The notes under the pieces are model-generated. The model was not told the origin of the DNA and did not search any database. It was given only the letters and a program-made list of their open reading frames with translations. Source: Microthyrium microscopicum (Eukaryota > Ascomycota > Dothideomycetes > Microthyriales > Microthyriaceae). Taken from it: DNA of 64,000 bases. A program made the translations under genes and the position numbers. Position 1 is the first letter of the stretch; the number at the start of each line of letters is the position of its first letter. Positions 32,287 to 43,440 of this stretch are shown in pieces. The stretch spans positions 793,457-857,456 of the forward strand of contig MU004236.1 of NCBI GenBank assembly GCA_010405405.1, written 5' to 3'.

Positions 32287-33230
32287 CTAGACATTCTTTT
32301 TCGTTTGTCTTAGCTTATTCAAGTTGAACTCTCTGGTAAAGTACCAGTCCATCATCCATTTTGGCATGAAGGTGGAAACAAACCACACCAAATATGAGCC
32401 AAATCCCTCCCAGATATATCTAGGAGGAGACCGTACAAGCAGCTGTTTTAGCACGCTTTGCGCATACTTTTCGGTATCCATACCGACTTCTTGGCTGTGC
32501 TTGGTCCTTCGAGCGTACTCTTTAGTGATGGGCTGATAAATGGAACTTTCGCCAAGCACCCTCTCGGTTCTCGCAATATTTGAGACAACGCCGCCGGTAA
32601 CAATCGTGATAACTTTAACGTCGAATGGTGCCAGTTCTACGCGAAGAGTATTGCTATAGGCGTGAAGCGCGGCCTTGGAGGCATTGTATGCAGATCCGAA
32701 CACATACGGCATGATTCCGGCGACACTCCCAATCTGTACGATTGTGCCTTTGGCTTCGATTAGAAGTGGTGTAAAGGTCTGGCACATACGCATAACCTAA
32801 AAAAATAAGCTCGGGTGTAGTTGAGTGTGGCTTTTATCGTACCCCAAACAGGTTGGTTCTGAAGCACCCTTCAACTTCATCCATATCCAAATCCACAGCT
32901 GGGACAGTCAGATTTTTCCCTAAGAGCTGTTAGACCTTGAAATTTCAAGCACATTGGTTTTCAAGATTTGTACAAACCAGCGTTGTTGATGAGCATGTCG
33001 AGCTTGCCGCCAGTGATTGCGGCTATATCAGCCTTGAGCTTGGTGATGCTTTCAGGAGAGTCAACATCCAAAGCGAAGGCAGTAATGCCCAAAGCAGTAA
33101 GATCGCTTATAGACTCGGTCTTTCTGGCTGTAGCAAAAACCTTGAAGCCCTTGTCGTTGAGCAGCTTGGCCAGCGACTTGCCAATACCACTTGAGGTGCC
33201 TGTTATAAGCACGGTCTTGGGAGACGCCAT
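32287..33230 (-). CDS. ayr1: Short-chain dehydrogenase, 1-acyl-dihydroxyacetone-phosphate reductase type
   Basis: Minus-strand model: exons 33230-32978, 32919-32843 and 32796-32287, 279 residues. The cofactor motif T-G-T-S-S-G-I-G is at 10-17, N-N-A-G at about 82-85, the catalytic Ser at about 134 and Y-N-A-S-K (Tyr147, Lys151) follow the classical SDR plan. The run V-P-A-V-D-L-D-M-D-E-V after N-N-A-G and the hydrophobic C-terminal stretch (F-G-S-Y-L-V-W-F-V-S-T-F) resemble Ayr1, the NADPH-dependent acyl-DHAP reductase of lipid droplets and ER that works in phosphatidate synthesis. Other SDR functions cannot be excluded. The ATG at 33230 is preferred over upstream in-frame codons because the beta strand and glycine motif begin right after it. 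It is divergent from the Rgp1-like gene. Confidence 0.75.
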
Positions 33231-33790
33231 GCTTGTTGTATGGAGTAAACTGCGTGGAGCCTGCAGATAGAGGATATACTCAGGAGCTCTTGATAAAGAC
33301 AAGAAAAATCTGTATTGAGGGGATGTTGATGGTTGATGAAGACGTAAGCTGGAGTTTGAGTCTGAACTCGGAGCTGTCAGATAGATTGCGGTTCCCAGTG
33401 TCACTCCTCAACCTCAATTGATGCCCTCTCAACCAGCGACATCCAGAGTTCCCGCTCTCCCAGACATTGCATTCAGTATTGAATCGAAAGGTTGTGGTTC
33501 TTCAACATTCTTGTGCCATCGAGTCCTCACGTCCATCGCATATCCCCTGCCAAGCCTCGACCGTCCCACCACAGCTGCTAGACATCTCAAACTGCATCGC
33601 ATCGCGAATTTGCAGGTCACCACCGTTGCGCGCCTTCGTGCGACACGCATCTATCCGCTGCCTACATTATCGCGATCATCCTCTCTATCTCCGTCGAGTC
33701 GCTATGCTCCTTGCTCGAGAATCCCCTACCCCGGTCTCCTCATCGCCTCAATGACTTGGCAACGAGCACCGACAGCAACGTCGGCCAGAC
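33231..33790. promoter_or_regulatory. Shared divergent promoter region (reductase / Rgp1-like)
   Basis: 560 bp separate the two start codons, which point away from each other. No specific sites were assigned. Confidence 0.4.
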
Positions 33791-36418
33791 ATGAATCCTT
33801 CCAACCTTCGCGTCTCCGTGCAGTTCACGCAGTCTGCCATATTCGCCGGAGAAGATGTCGAATGCATTATTACCTTCACCAACAGCGCCCTGCCTCCTGG
33901 GTTCAGCTCTCCAAATCATCCCCGTTTATCCCAACGGAAGATACCTTCCATACCTTCGAGGAAGACCTCCGCAGCTCAGAGACCTAGATTAGGCCAGCTA
34001 CCGGCTCCTATAAACAGAGTTCATCGATCATCGTCGATACAAAGCTCCCCACCCTCATCTCATCGATCCGAACGGACGAATGCTCATGAGCGCGTCAACC
34101 GCCCATCGGTTGCATCCGGCAAAAGAGCTCATGGTCGTTCACTATCCATATTATCTCTAGCATCAGAAGCTCAAGGCGACAATGAAAAATTTGGAGCAGA
34201 GAACGGCGTAAGCGCACATGGGCGAAGATCTGGTCGTGGCCATGGCAGGTCTGCTAGTCTACAGACATATCCGAATAGAGCTCCCAACGATTCATTTCTA
34301 GGTAAGGAACAAAGTGACCGGTAAGTGCCGATCGCTAACCTATAATTAGCTATCTCCTCGAACAACAGTAGTACGGTGCCTTTTCCGAAACTTGGAACGC
34401 CAGCGATCACCCTTCAAGAACCACCGTTACCGATACGAAGTGGTCGAAGCAGCAACTCACCGGCCAATTCTGATGCTAATGGAAACATCGCCTCCAGACG
34501 AAGGAGCCCTAGTACGTTACAACAAGAATACAAGTTTGCGCCTTCAGGGGAAACCGAGAATTCGTTAGACTCCCTTTCCCCAAGCGATGTAGCCGAGCTG
34601 CCTTCGGATGAGCACAATCAAGCCCCTTCTTCAAGACATACCACACCAGATCGTGAGAACCATTTGGATCCAGCAATAAATCCTGCGTCCCGGGCGATAT
34701 CTGGAAACAGTATCAATGGTGGCACTCCAAGGAGCAGCGTCGATTTCTACTCGATGAGCAATCATTCCGACGAAACACTTGCGTCTGAGTATCCCACACA
34801 GCCCTTCATCCGGCCCCCCATACGTGGGAATTCTGTACGTCGGACATCAAAGCTCTCCAATGTAGAAGAACATGTTGGACCAGAGAACATCATGATGGGA
34901 TATGCTCAAGTTATGGGTAACTTTACTTTAGATGGATCTCTGGTAAACCAGGGGCCCTTTGAAGAAGTGAAACGCAAGGGCGTTGTAGGTGGCCAAGGAG
35001 CTGGTGGAGTCGTGGGTCTGGAACGGAAGAAAAGAGACTCCGGGCTTTTTGGAGCTTTGGGATGGTCCAATATCGGGGAGTCACTAGGAGGTCTACTGAA
35101 CAGTGGAGAACTCAGTAGTATCAAAGAAATGAGGACAAAAGCTAACTCAAAGGCGATACCTCTTATCTCAACTCCGCACTCTATTCTTTTCGTTGACCTT
35201 CAATTGGAGCCTGGACAAAGTCGGCAATATTCATACAAGTTTACGTTACCCAAAGGACTTCCACCATCGCATAAGGGGCGAGCGATGAAAGTTGCTTACA
35301 CTATTCGGGTTGGGATACAACGACCGGGCTCAAATTCCAGTCAAAATCTTCGCTCAGTCGAAATACCTTTCCGGGTATTTGGAACTGTTAATGGTATGTT
35401 TCAGTGGACGAGATAATTAACACGAGAGATCTAACTGAATCTAGCTCGAGGTGATATTCTACAGCACGACTTACTGTCTCCTCACATATATCTACGTGAT
35501 CTTTCAAAAACATCTCTAATAACTAATGGCACAAAAATCAAAACACCCCCTGAATCTGATCTCCCATCCTTCCTCCACTATGTCGACGCTCTCATCAATA
35601 AACAACCCACAAGATCTGGCCTCTTATCTCCTACTACTCCTCAAACGCCTCATCTGCGCCGATCCTCCTCCATTGCTGAACCAGCAACCTCCAAAGAAGC
35701 CATCGACCTCGCTATCATGCGCTCAAACCAGTCGAACTCAAACTTCAACACCCGCTTCATCGTCTCCCGTTCCGCTCGCCCTGTTGCCACAGTCCTCATC
35801 CCACGCAGCGCCTTCCGCCTCGGCGAAACCATTCACCTCATTATTGACTTTTCGTCACTCTCACCTACCACAAGACGGCCCTCTAACGCCGCTGATGTAC
35901 CCGCGCCAAAGACCCGCATCCCCGTGCAAGCAGTACTAGTAACTCTCGAAAGCGCCGAACACATCGACTCTGCCATCGCCATGCGCTCTGGCCCAAGCAT
36001 CTTCCGCTACACACGCAAAATACACGCTCAAGCCTGCGAGTCAGCCCTCTTTGCACGGCGCCTTGCATTTGCGCTCGCTGTCCCGCCGACCGCCACCCCT
36101 GAATTTGAAACATCTGGCATCGGGCTTCAGTGGCGGATCCGCGTCGAATTCGTCCATCCACGGCTGCGCGCCGAGCGACCACCACCAGATCCTGATGCCG
36201 AGGAATCAGAGGAGCTGGCGGCGGAGGAGGATGAGTATTGGGAAGAACGTGAGTGGCCAGACTTGCTGGAGGAGGTTAGCAGTGATGATCGTGGGCGCAT
36301 TTTGCAGGGCATTGAGACGTGTCTTGTGGAGACGTTTGAGATGAATGTGCCAGTACGAATATATGGCGCGGCGGTGGGAAGTAAGGGCGATGGAGATGTG
36401 GATGACCTGGCAGTTTAA
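33791..36418 (+). CDS. rgp1: Rgp1-like subunit of the Ric1-Rgp1 GEF complex
   Basis: Model: exons 33791-34320, 34369-35393 and 35445-36418, 842 residues. The start reads L-R-V-S-V-Q-F-T-Q-S-A-I-F-A-G-E-D-V-E-C-I-I-T-F-T-N, the arrestin-like N-terminal strand pattern of Rgp1. A long disordered Ser-rich stretch (about 40-330) follows, then the second half with the L-Q-L-E-P-G-Q-S-R-Q-Y-S-Y-K-F-T-L-P-K-G-L-P-P motif and further beta strands to the acidic C-terminus. In yeast, Rgp1 with Ric1 activates the Rab GTPase Ypt6 at the Golgi for endosome-to-Golgi recycling. The last third is GC-richer than the rest. The reading frame is intact and the phases match. Confidence 0.82.
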
Positions 36419-36869
36419 TAGGCTTAAATCTTTATTTTTGGCTAGATGAAATGTATTACACAAGCACTATCAGTTTGCAAAACTTTTCACGTCCTCGAAT
36501 TAATACTTGAGCGTTTATTGCTAGTGGACGAAGTACTCACGACCTCCGATCAAATGCGATAGCTGCCATGCACTGCGCTAATTACGAAGTGCGTTAACTC
36601 CCATGTGATCTGATTGGGTTTTCAACGATGTATTTCATAGGTACTTATTTAGCTACGAGTAAGAAGTTACTCCGTACAATTTCAAAGGTGAGCATGGGAG
36701 CTCATGTGTCTAGGACTAACGTACAAAACAGGTACTATCAAGGCTTCTCAGTTCTATCCAACTCCGTGACAACCATACAATGCCGTTTCCATCCCAACCT
36801 ACACACGAATACTTTACACACTCCAATTTCTTCATGCAGGTTGACGAGTAGGAGCCCCTTCCAAAGCAG
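36419..36869. other. Convergent intergenic region
   Basis: Lies between the Rgp1-like and secreted-protein 3' ends and contains one copy of the short palindromic repeat (36547-36618). Confidence 0.5.
36547..36618. repeat. Short palindromic dispersed repeat, copy 7
   Basis: CGATCAAATGCGATAGCTGCC ... GAAGTGCGTTAACTCCCATGTGATC shows the AAATGCGAT / CCCATGTGAT motifs of the family in inverted arrangement. Confidence 0.6.
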
Positions 36870-38900
36870 TTACTCGGGATAATGGTAGTACTCCAAAGCT
36901 TCATCTGAGTAGTAGGGGTTTGTCTCAACTTGTGGCGGCGAAGGTGCAACTGTTCGAGGCTGAGACTCATGGTTCTGCTGGTTCGTTTGGATATAATCCT
37001 GCAGCATTCGCCACTTGCTATCGTCGGTAAGATCTGGTGGTGGGCGGGTTGGCGGCGCTATGTTATCTTTATATGGCTGTCGACCTGGTGTAGGAACATT
37101 GTCGCGTGGAGGAGGATGGTACTGCGTTGGCGGCGGGTTTTGCTGCTGTGGCTGCTGTTGCTGCTGCTGATTTGAGTTTGGCGTAGGCGCTGGACGTGGT
37201 GCTAGGACTGGAGAGGTACCAGGACGTACATTGGAATCAGGGCGGTTGTAGTAATCACCGTTGTCACCACCAGGGGCTGCGTTCGGTGGTGCTGGTCGAG
37301 GAGCAGGCACCGGATGATAGATTGGATACTCGGGGTAGTTGGGAGCTGGGTTGGTTGGAGTCGGCTGGGGGTGGTGGTTAGGCTGAGGATTGTACTGCTC
37401 TCCGTGATTATTGGTAACTTGACCAGTCACGGCTGGCCATCCGTTTGACATGGCGTTGGCGTTGAGATCGGTGCGAGTTGGTCGAGCTTTTGGTCCGGGC
37501 ATATTCTGGTGCTCAGGAACGTTCTCATATGGCGAGCCCGGAACGTGTGCTGGCCATGGATGAAGTTCAGGTTTGGGTCGACCTTGATGCTCTACCATAT
37601 CCTCGCCTTGGCTTGGGTAACCAGGTGGCGGTCGAACAGGTGCTTCTGGCGGATAGGGAGGTCCTACCCAGTTTGGTTGCGGCGGTAGTCCTGGGGGCAT
37701 ATAATGAGGTGATGCATTTTGCTGTTCGTGAAGATTTGCCGTAGGTGTTGGGTATGGGTGCGGGTACACTGGCTGTCTAGACGGTGGTTGGGCATGATGA
37801 CCCTTTTCTGCTCCTGTGCCATGTCCTGCGCTTCCCATGGTGCCGGCCTCATCGTACTCCTTTGTGCTATCTCTATAGTCTTGGGGAGGCTTTGGTGCCC
37901 AGTATTCACCTGGTTGCTGGTGATACGGAGGGTAATCGCCCGATGGCGATACTGTTGGATAGTAGCCTCCGTTGGGGATACTTCCATGACCCTTAGGTTC
38001 TGGTGGGTGGTTATACGGGTTTTGCTGTGGGGGCGACCATCCTCCTCCATTGGGGATACTTCCATGACCCTTAGGTTCTGGTGGGTGGTTATACGGGTGT
38101 TGCTGTGGTTGCGACCATCCTCCTCCGTTGGGGATACTTCCATGACCCTTAGGTTCTGATGGGTGGTTATATGGGTTTTGCTGTGGTTGCGGCCATCCTC
38201 CTCCGTTGGGGATACTTCCATGACCCTTATGCTCTGATGGGTGGTTATACGGGTTTTGCTGTGGTTGCGACCATCCTCCTCCGCCACCTTGATATGGTCT
38301 TACTTCATTATAGTCTAATTGAACCCAGCCAGAAACAGGTGTCGGCATAGACGACACAGTGATCGTCTTAGTCTCAGTCTTCATCTCAGCTGAAGCAACT
38401 TGATTTGGTGAGGGATAATAATCCGGCCGCGGTCCAATCATCTCGATGCCTTTGGTAGGAGATACAATAATAGTGATATCACCATTCAGCGCCGGGTTCT
38501 TATATGTTGCGTGATCCGTATCCTGCTGTGCTTGATTAGGATATGGATACCAAGGTGCCTGATTTGGAGTGGCAGGCACTCCGCCTGGACGCGGATCATT
38601 ATCATAACTTTCAGGTCCTGTATGATCATCTTGTTCCGATGGATAAGATGTGACTAATGTCGGTCCGTGATGTGTGCCTTTGGAAGGGCGTCCACCTTTG
38701 CCTTTGCCCGGCCGCTTTGCCTTTTTGCCGCTTTTCAAAGGTCGCTTAGGCTTATATGGTTGTGGCGATGATGAATATAGAGGCCGTCTGGGTGGTTCAT
38801 ATGATAGGATGGAGTCTGCTACTTGGCCATCTGTAGGATATGCTGCAGTTGTGCCAATAGCGAGAACTGTGACGGCATAGAGCGCCGAAGCGTAACGCAT
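36870..38900 (-). CDS. Secreted proline/glutamine-rich protein with 26-residue tandem repeats
   Basis: Single exon of 676 residues from the ATG at 38900. This start gives a typical signal peptide (M-R-Y-A-S-A-L-Y-A-V-T-V-L-A-I-G-T-T-A-A-Y); codons upstream are open but would mask it. After a basic Lys/Gly/Pro stretch comes a block of four 26-residue repeats with consensus G-G-G-W-S-Q-P-Q-Q-N-P-Y-N-H-P-S/P-E-x-K-G-H-G-S-I-P-N. The rest is Pro/Gln/Tyr/His-rich, with poly-Gln near residue 590. The protein has almost no cysteine and no catalytic domain. It could be a cell-wall or matrix protein or a repeat-type effector; the function is unknown. Confidence 0.75.
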   Translation of the reverse strand: MRYASALYAVTVLAIGTTAAYPTDGQVADSILSYEPPRRPLYSSSPQPYKPKRPLKSGKKAKRPGKGKGGRPSKGTHHGPTLVTSYPSEQDDHTGPESYDNDPRPGGVPATPNQAPWYPYPNQAQQDTDHATYKNPALNGDITIIVSPTKGIEMIGPRPDYYPSPNQVASAEMKTETKTITVSSMPTPVSGWVQLDYNEVRPYQGGGGGWSQPQQNPYNHPSEHKGHGSIPNGGGWPQPQQNPYNHPSEPKGHGSIPNGGGWSQPQQHPYNHPPEPKGHGSIPNGGGWSPPQQNPYNHPPEPKGHGSIPNGGYYPTVSPSGDYPPYHQQPGEYWAPKPPQDYRDSTKEYDEAGTMGSAGHGTGAEKGHHAQPPSRQPVYPHPYPTPTANLHEQQNASPHYMPPGLPPQPNWVGPPYPPEAPVRPPPGYPSQGEDMVEHQGRPKPELHPWPAHVPGSPYENVPEHQNMPGPKARPTRTDLNANAMSNGWPAVTGQVTNNHGEQYNPQPNHHPQPTPTNPAPNYPEYPIYHPVPAPRPAPPNAAPGGDNGDYYNRPDSNVRPGTSPVLAPRPAPTPNSNQQQQQQPQQQNPPPTQYHPPPRDNVPTPGRQPYKDNIAPPTRPPPDLTDDSKWRMLQDYIQTNQQNHESQPRTVAPSPPQVETNPYYSDEALEYYHYPE
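37974..38285 (-). repeat. Four 78-bp in-frame tandem repeats
   Basis: The four coding repeats are nearly identical at DNA level, including synonymous sites. This indicates recent expansion or gene-conversion-like homogenisation. Confidence 0.8.
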
Positions 38901-39702
38901 TGTCACTAGAACGCGATAAGTACAGCGACAGTTCTGAGTAAATCGATTTGACGAAGCGATGCAGAGGTGAAGCAAAGGCGATGGTAGCTGGTAGGATATT
39001 TCTTGCAGGCCTTATGGCAAGTGTGCTGTGTGCAGACTTGTGGTTCAACTAAAGAGTTAGTTCCGATGGAAGCGGCCATCGCGACACCAATCTCCTGTTC
39101 TTGCCACTTTGCCGCACTTATAATTCGAGATGGCCAGAACACTTTAGCAAGTTGGCGCTGTGTGAAATATGCGGCTCAAACTTGAGACACATTATGTTCT
39201 CCACCTTTCCAAAAGCTTCAGTCCTTCTGAAAACAAGTTGTCTATTGCAATTACCGCTCCATATGGACACTATGTCCATGCTGCTGCTCTTGCGTGTGAT
39301 AACTGGTTCTTGTGCTCAGAGGATTCACCGATATGCGTCTACAGTTTGGTAGACTAACGACACATGCGTTCTAAAAATAGATAGCATAGTAGGCAGCCAC
39401 ACGTGGATCGGTTGACTCGAGATGACTGAACCACTTGAAAAATTGTATTTGTGTAATATTTTTAAGGACTGCCAGGTCTATACAGTGGTACGACAAGTTT
39501 GGTACTTGGTAGAAGCTGGCATTCTATGACTGGACAACACAGCTGGTGTGTGTCCATCGACATTTGGCTTTGCATGATACGCGTCCTTTCGAACTTTCAA
39601 GGTGCCTGGATCTCGTTGCGTCCTGTAGTATTTCGAGTTCCACATACCCCGTGTCACTCATTAAATGTGACGCTCGATCAGTATATTGGTGGGCAGTCCA
39701 GA
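38901..39702. other. Intergenic region
   Basis: Promoter of the secreted-protein gene plus the 3' flank of the SNF2 gene. No credible gene or repeat was seen. Confidence 0.4.
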
Positions 39703-42700
39703 TCAACCAAAAATACTTTGAGAACCAGCAGTTTGAGCTAGCATAGAGTTCGTGAAAGAATTACCGGTCAGATTGATCGAAGGTTCAGAGATAGGACCCA
39801 TGGATATGTCTTGCTCGTCAGTCGTTGTCGCCACAGGGACCTTCCGTTTTGATTCCCCTTTCGCCTTTTTCGCTGGCTTATCAAGATTGAATGGATCCGA
39901 GTCTCGGTCGATACCTTTGATCTTTGTGCTACCACGTCCTTTACGACCAAATATCTGGACTGGTTTTGACAGTGGTGCCATTTGCGCTGTACCAAGTCCT
40001 TCTTCTTCCGACAGATCTAATGCTTGCACAGTTTTGATGATGCGGGAGATGCCTTGATCGTCACTCAATTGACTGGCTTCCATATGCTCAGTTTGTGTCA
40101 TGCGTTGACTTCGTTCAAAAATCGCCTCTTCGATTGTACCTTCGAGAATCAAAGTTTCTACAAACACTGGTTTCGTTTGGCCAATACGATGTGCTCGTTT
40201 AATGGCTTGCGCTTCAGCACTTGGCCGACATACGGGATTGATGAAAAAAACTCTGCTTGCTTTGTTGACATTGAGCCCGAACGCTCCTGATCTAATGTCC
40301 ATCAATAAAACTCGGATGCTATCATCCTCGTCAAAAGATACGACGTAGCGACTTTTTGACTCGTTGGAAAGTGATTTGGCGTAGATGAGATACTTGATAT
40401 GAAGAAGATCTAAGCATTGCGCAAGATAGAAAGCGGCATTGTCTCCATCGTAGAATATGATGATCTTTTCGGTTTCATGAAACTCCAGAACTCGATCAAT
40501 AAGGTAGCTTAACTTGGCAGATACGGTTCCAGTAAGCGTTGTATCGCGAAGTGATGATTCTTCAGGAAGCTCCCGAGAGTCGTAGTCTCGCTTTCGCTTC
40601 AAAGAAACCTTTGGGGTTGGAACTTCAGAAGCATCGGATGGTAAACTTGATTTAGCTTTGGAGGCTTTAAGAGCATCATCTTTCGTTGCGCTCTTGGAAA
40701 CTACTCTCTTGGGACTCGATGTGTTGTGTCTCTTCGCCGCTGAAGGCTCGCTACTCATAGCAGATTGTGGTACACCCACCTTTGTAACTTGGTGGCTGTC
40801 TTTCTTTGTTGTAGCTTTTCTATCAGCTTCTATGCTGCTCTCAAGGTCAATTGACGCGATTTCGCCAGCCGATTCGAGTCCACGCAGAGGCTCTTCATCA
40901 AAGAGTTGGTGATCCACAAAATTCTGAGCGGCTATCAATTGAGACGCTCCTATCATGTTAGGGTCTGAGTTGTTCCATGTCCAGCGAGATTTGGAACCTT
41001 CAGGCCAACTGTTGAGGAACACACCCAGTTCATGGTATCTGCTCATTGCTTGCCAGCCAGTCGAGTCCAGAACGCGGTTGGAGAAGGCTATACAGGAGTT
41101 AAGCAAGCTTCGATCTACATCAGTACATTTAATGTCGTCCTTGGCAAGATAAGTCATGCTAGTTTCGATGGCGGAAGAGATATTTTCAGCCGAAAAACCA
41201 GTCCAGAAGAAGTTGCTTTGCCGCAAATTTGTGATCAGCGCATACCGCGGCTTGGAGCTATTCTTATGAAACAGATAGTCCTGGTCAGTTCGTTCACTAC
41301 AAACGGCATTGGACGTCAAGAACAACACAAACAGGTTGGCAGTAATTTTGTCGTAGTATGAAGGCTTGAGCCTAATGATTTTGTGCTGGAGTGGGGGGAG
41401 TATTATGTCTCGCTCCACATCTTCTGGTTGAGTTTTGATAACCAAGGATTCGAGGGTTCTTCGAAGGCATGCAGAGAATGAAGAGTATGTCCGTTTTCTG
41501 TATTCGTCATGTTTGTAGATAAAGTCGTCCCACTCAACCTTTGCTTCGCCAGGGCCTGCCGCCCATGGACGCACTTGAAGAAAACACCCCGCAAGTAATC
41601 CAAGGCTTTTAGCTGCTCCTGAGGAGCCAAGCTCCTCCTGTGTGTTGAACTTCTTTCTCCTCTCAAGAGCAGTTTGTCTTAGGGATCCGGATTGCGCGAT
41701 AGAGAGAGATTCGGAGCTTTCTGGGGTCGAAGGGGAGCTTTCAGATGCAGGATCTGCCATGGAACTTGCGACGATATCCAATTCCATTGCATTATTGTCG
41801 GTAGATACATCCACTTCGATACCGTAGAGTCGATCTCGAGCTGGTGTCCCGCTAACAATCCACCGACGATCAGCAGTCACGAGCTTCTGAGCTACAAGAA
41901 CCGCATTAGAAGACGCTGATGAGAACTCATGACCTTCATCAATGATTATTCGAAGCCAATGAAGATCTTGTATTGGTGAATGATAGATTTCGTTTGAACG
42001 AAGGCAGTGGCAGTCTCGCTCTCTCGTCGCACCAATGTAGGGGCAATGGCACTCTAAGAAGGTATTGTTGGTATTTCTACCAAAGCGATCGGAGCCATGG
42101 CGAATCTCCTTCTCAAATGTCGGCTTGGAAAAGAGTACGACATCATAGTGTCTCAAGCCTTCGGCCGGAGGCATAACAGCTTTTGAGCCATCCAATACAA
42201 GAACCTTGAGTCCATTTGGACCTGACTGAACGTGTTTACGAAGCTCGGATTTCCATTGGTGAACCAGATTTCGTGGCACAACAATAATTGTGCCACTGCA
42301 AAGTAGCATCTTTCTTGCTGGTGGTGTTTGGGTCCGGCGATTGCTGCGAGGAGCTACTCCTGGTATGTAATAAACCGTAGGGTTCAGTTCAATATGTTTT
42401 GTGATGGCGAAATGGTCGATGCCCAATTCCCGTCGTATATGATCTAGATGCGCTTTTGCAGGTATCGAGTTTCGCCCAGCTGTGTCGATAGCCAGCTCAA
42501 GTAAGGAAGGCACCATCGTGCGGTCTTCTAGTCGATGTTGATACTGAGGTGGTATCTTGGGAAGGTGATGCCTTGTAGCAAGAATAACAGCAAAGCAGAT
42601 GAGCGTCTTACCAAGACCCATTGTTTCTGCAAGAATACCGCATCTATTAGATTCGTATTGTGGTGCATTTCGGGCAAATAAGAGCTCTCGTGGAACGAAA

Positions 42701-43440
42701 TAGTAAGGCCTCCCATCTGGACCCAGCCGCTCTTCGTACCGGGGATCGGGACGCAACTGGAGTGTTGATTCTTGCTGTATCATTGCAGCAGCCGAGCGTG
42801 CCTGGTACGGATATAAAGATGTCTTGAGACCTGGAAATGACTCAAACGTGTCCAACAAATCTTCCACAGAGCAGCGAGCGAAGCGATCTTGAATGCTCGA
42901 GGCATCTGGTCTGGGAGAGGGTAGTGTGTTGAATATGTAGAAGAGGGAGCCATCCTCCTCTTGGGCCCAGGGGCTGAAAGCTGACGAGAGTGCCGTGTCT
43001 TCTAAAGACCAGACCTTCCCAGAAGTATTGATTGATGACAGCAGTATTTCTAGATCCAACCGGCGGCCTTTACTATGTCTTGAAACACTTGAACGACCAA
43101 CATCGTCGGGGAGTAGGTAGACTCGATAGACAACTCTATCGTCTGCCAGATTTGCAAGGACCCGAAGCCAGCGAGCCTTCAATAGCCTGTTGAGAGCATC
43201 GACCACTCCTCCGTCAAAGGCAGATTCCCGACACTGGATATTGGCGACAGAAAAAACTTCAGTCCAACTCAGATTAGATCCGCGCAAGCACGGCAAGGCC
43301 TCGCTTGACTGGTAGCATCCTATTGGAACGTGCTGGTGAAGTGGAATTAGCACGTTCGACGATGAAGTTGATGGCGACGTTGTGGACATCTGTCCGTTTT
43401 TGTGGAGGTCAGCTAATCTTTCCAAGCAGATGGAGTCCAT
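39703..43440 (-). CDS. SNF2-family ATPase/helicase-like protein
   Basis: Single exon of 1245 residues. The first ATPase lobe has G-I-L-A-E-T-M-G-L-G-K-T (Walker A, about 268-279), I-I-V-V-P-R-N-L-V-H-Q-W (motif Ia region, about 384-395) and D-E-G-H (motif II, 501-504). An unusual insertion C-H-C-P-Y-I-G..R-D-C-H-C at about 464-480 could bind zinc. The second lobe has I-I-I-F-Y-D-G-D, then R-S-G-A-F-G-L-N-V-N and the R-A-H-R-I-G-Q-T signature (motif VI). A long disordered linker (about 850-930) separates the lobes, and no RING finger is seen, unlike Rad5/HLTF. The C-terminal tail is Lys/Ser-rich. It probably remodels chromatin or DNA-protein complexes in the nucleus. The exact orthologue was not identified. 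Confidence 0.85.
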   Translation of the reverse strand: MDSICLERLADLHKNGQMSTTSPSTSSSNVLIPLHQHVPIGCYQSSEALPCLRGSNLSWTEVFSVANIQCRESAFDGGVVDALNRLLKARWLRVLANLADDRVVYRVYLLPDDVGRSSVSRHSKGRRLDLEILLSSINTSGKVWSLEDTALSSAFSPWAQEEDGSLFYIFNTLPSPRPDASSIQDRFARCSVEDLLDTFESFPGLKTSLYPYQARSAAAMIQQESTLQLRPDPRYEERLGPDGRPYYFVPRELLFARNAPQYESNRCGILAETMGLGKTLICFAVILATRHHLPKIPPQYQHRLEDRTMVPSLLELAIDTAGRNSIPAKAHLDHIRRELGIDHFAITKHIELNPTVYYIPGVAPRSNRRTQTPPARKMLLCSGTIIVVPRNLVHQWKSELRKHVQSGPNGLKVLVLDGSKAVMPPAEGLRHYDVVLFSKPTFEKEIRHGSDRFGRNTNNTFLECHCPYIGATRERDCHCLRSNEIYHSPIQDLHWLRIIIDEGHEFSSASSNAVLVAQKLVTADRRWIVSGTPARDRLYGIEVDVSTDNNAMELDIVASSMADPASESSPSTPESSESLSIAQSGSLRQTALERRKKFNTQEELGSSGAAKSLGLLAGCFLQVRPWAAGPGEAKVEWDDFIYKHDEYRKRTYSSFSACLRRTLESLVIKTQPEDVERDIILPPLQHKIIRLKPSYYDKITANLFVLFLTSNAVCSERTDQDYLFHKNSSKPRYALITNLRQSNFFWTGFSAENISSAIETSMTYLAKDDIKCTDVDRSLLNSCIAFSNRVLDSTGWQAMSRYHELGVFLNSWPEGSKSRWTWNNSDPNMIGASQLIAAQNFVDHQLFDEEPLRGLESAGEIASIDLESSIEADRKATTKKDSHQVTKVGVPQSAMSSEPSAAKRHNTSSPKRVVSKSATKDDALKASKAKSSLPSDASEVPTPKVSLKRKRDYDSRELPEESSLRDTTLTGTVSAKLSYLIDRVLEFHETEKIIIFYDGDNAAFYLAQCLDLLHIKYLIYAKSLSNESKSRYVVSFDEDDSIRVLLMDIRSGAFGLNVNKASRVFFINPVCRPSAEAQAIKRAHRIGQTKPVFVETLILEGTIEEAIFERSQRMTQTEHMEASQLSDDQGISRIIKTVQALDLSEEEGLGTAQMAPLSKPVQIFGRKGRGSTKIKGIDRDSDPFNLDKPAKKAKGESKRKVPVATTTDEQDISMGPISEPSINLTGNSFTNSMLAQTAGSQSIFG

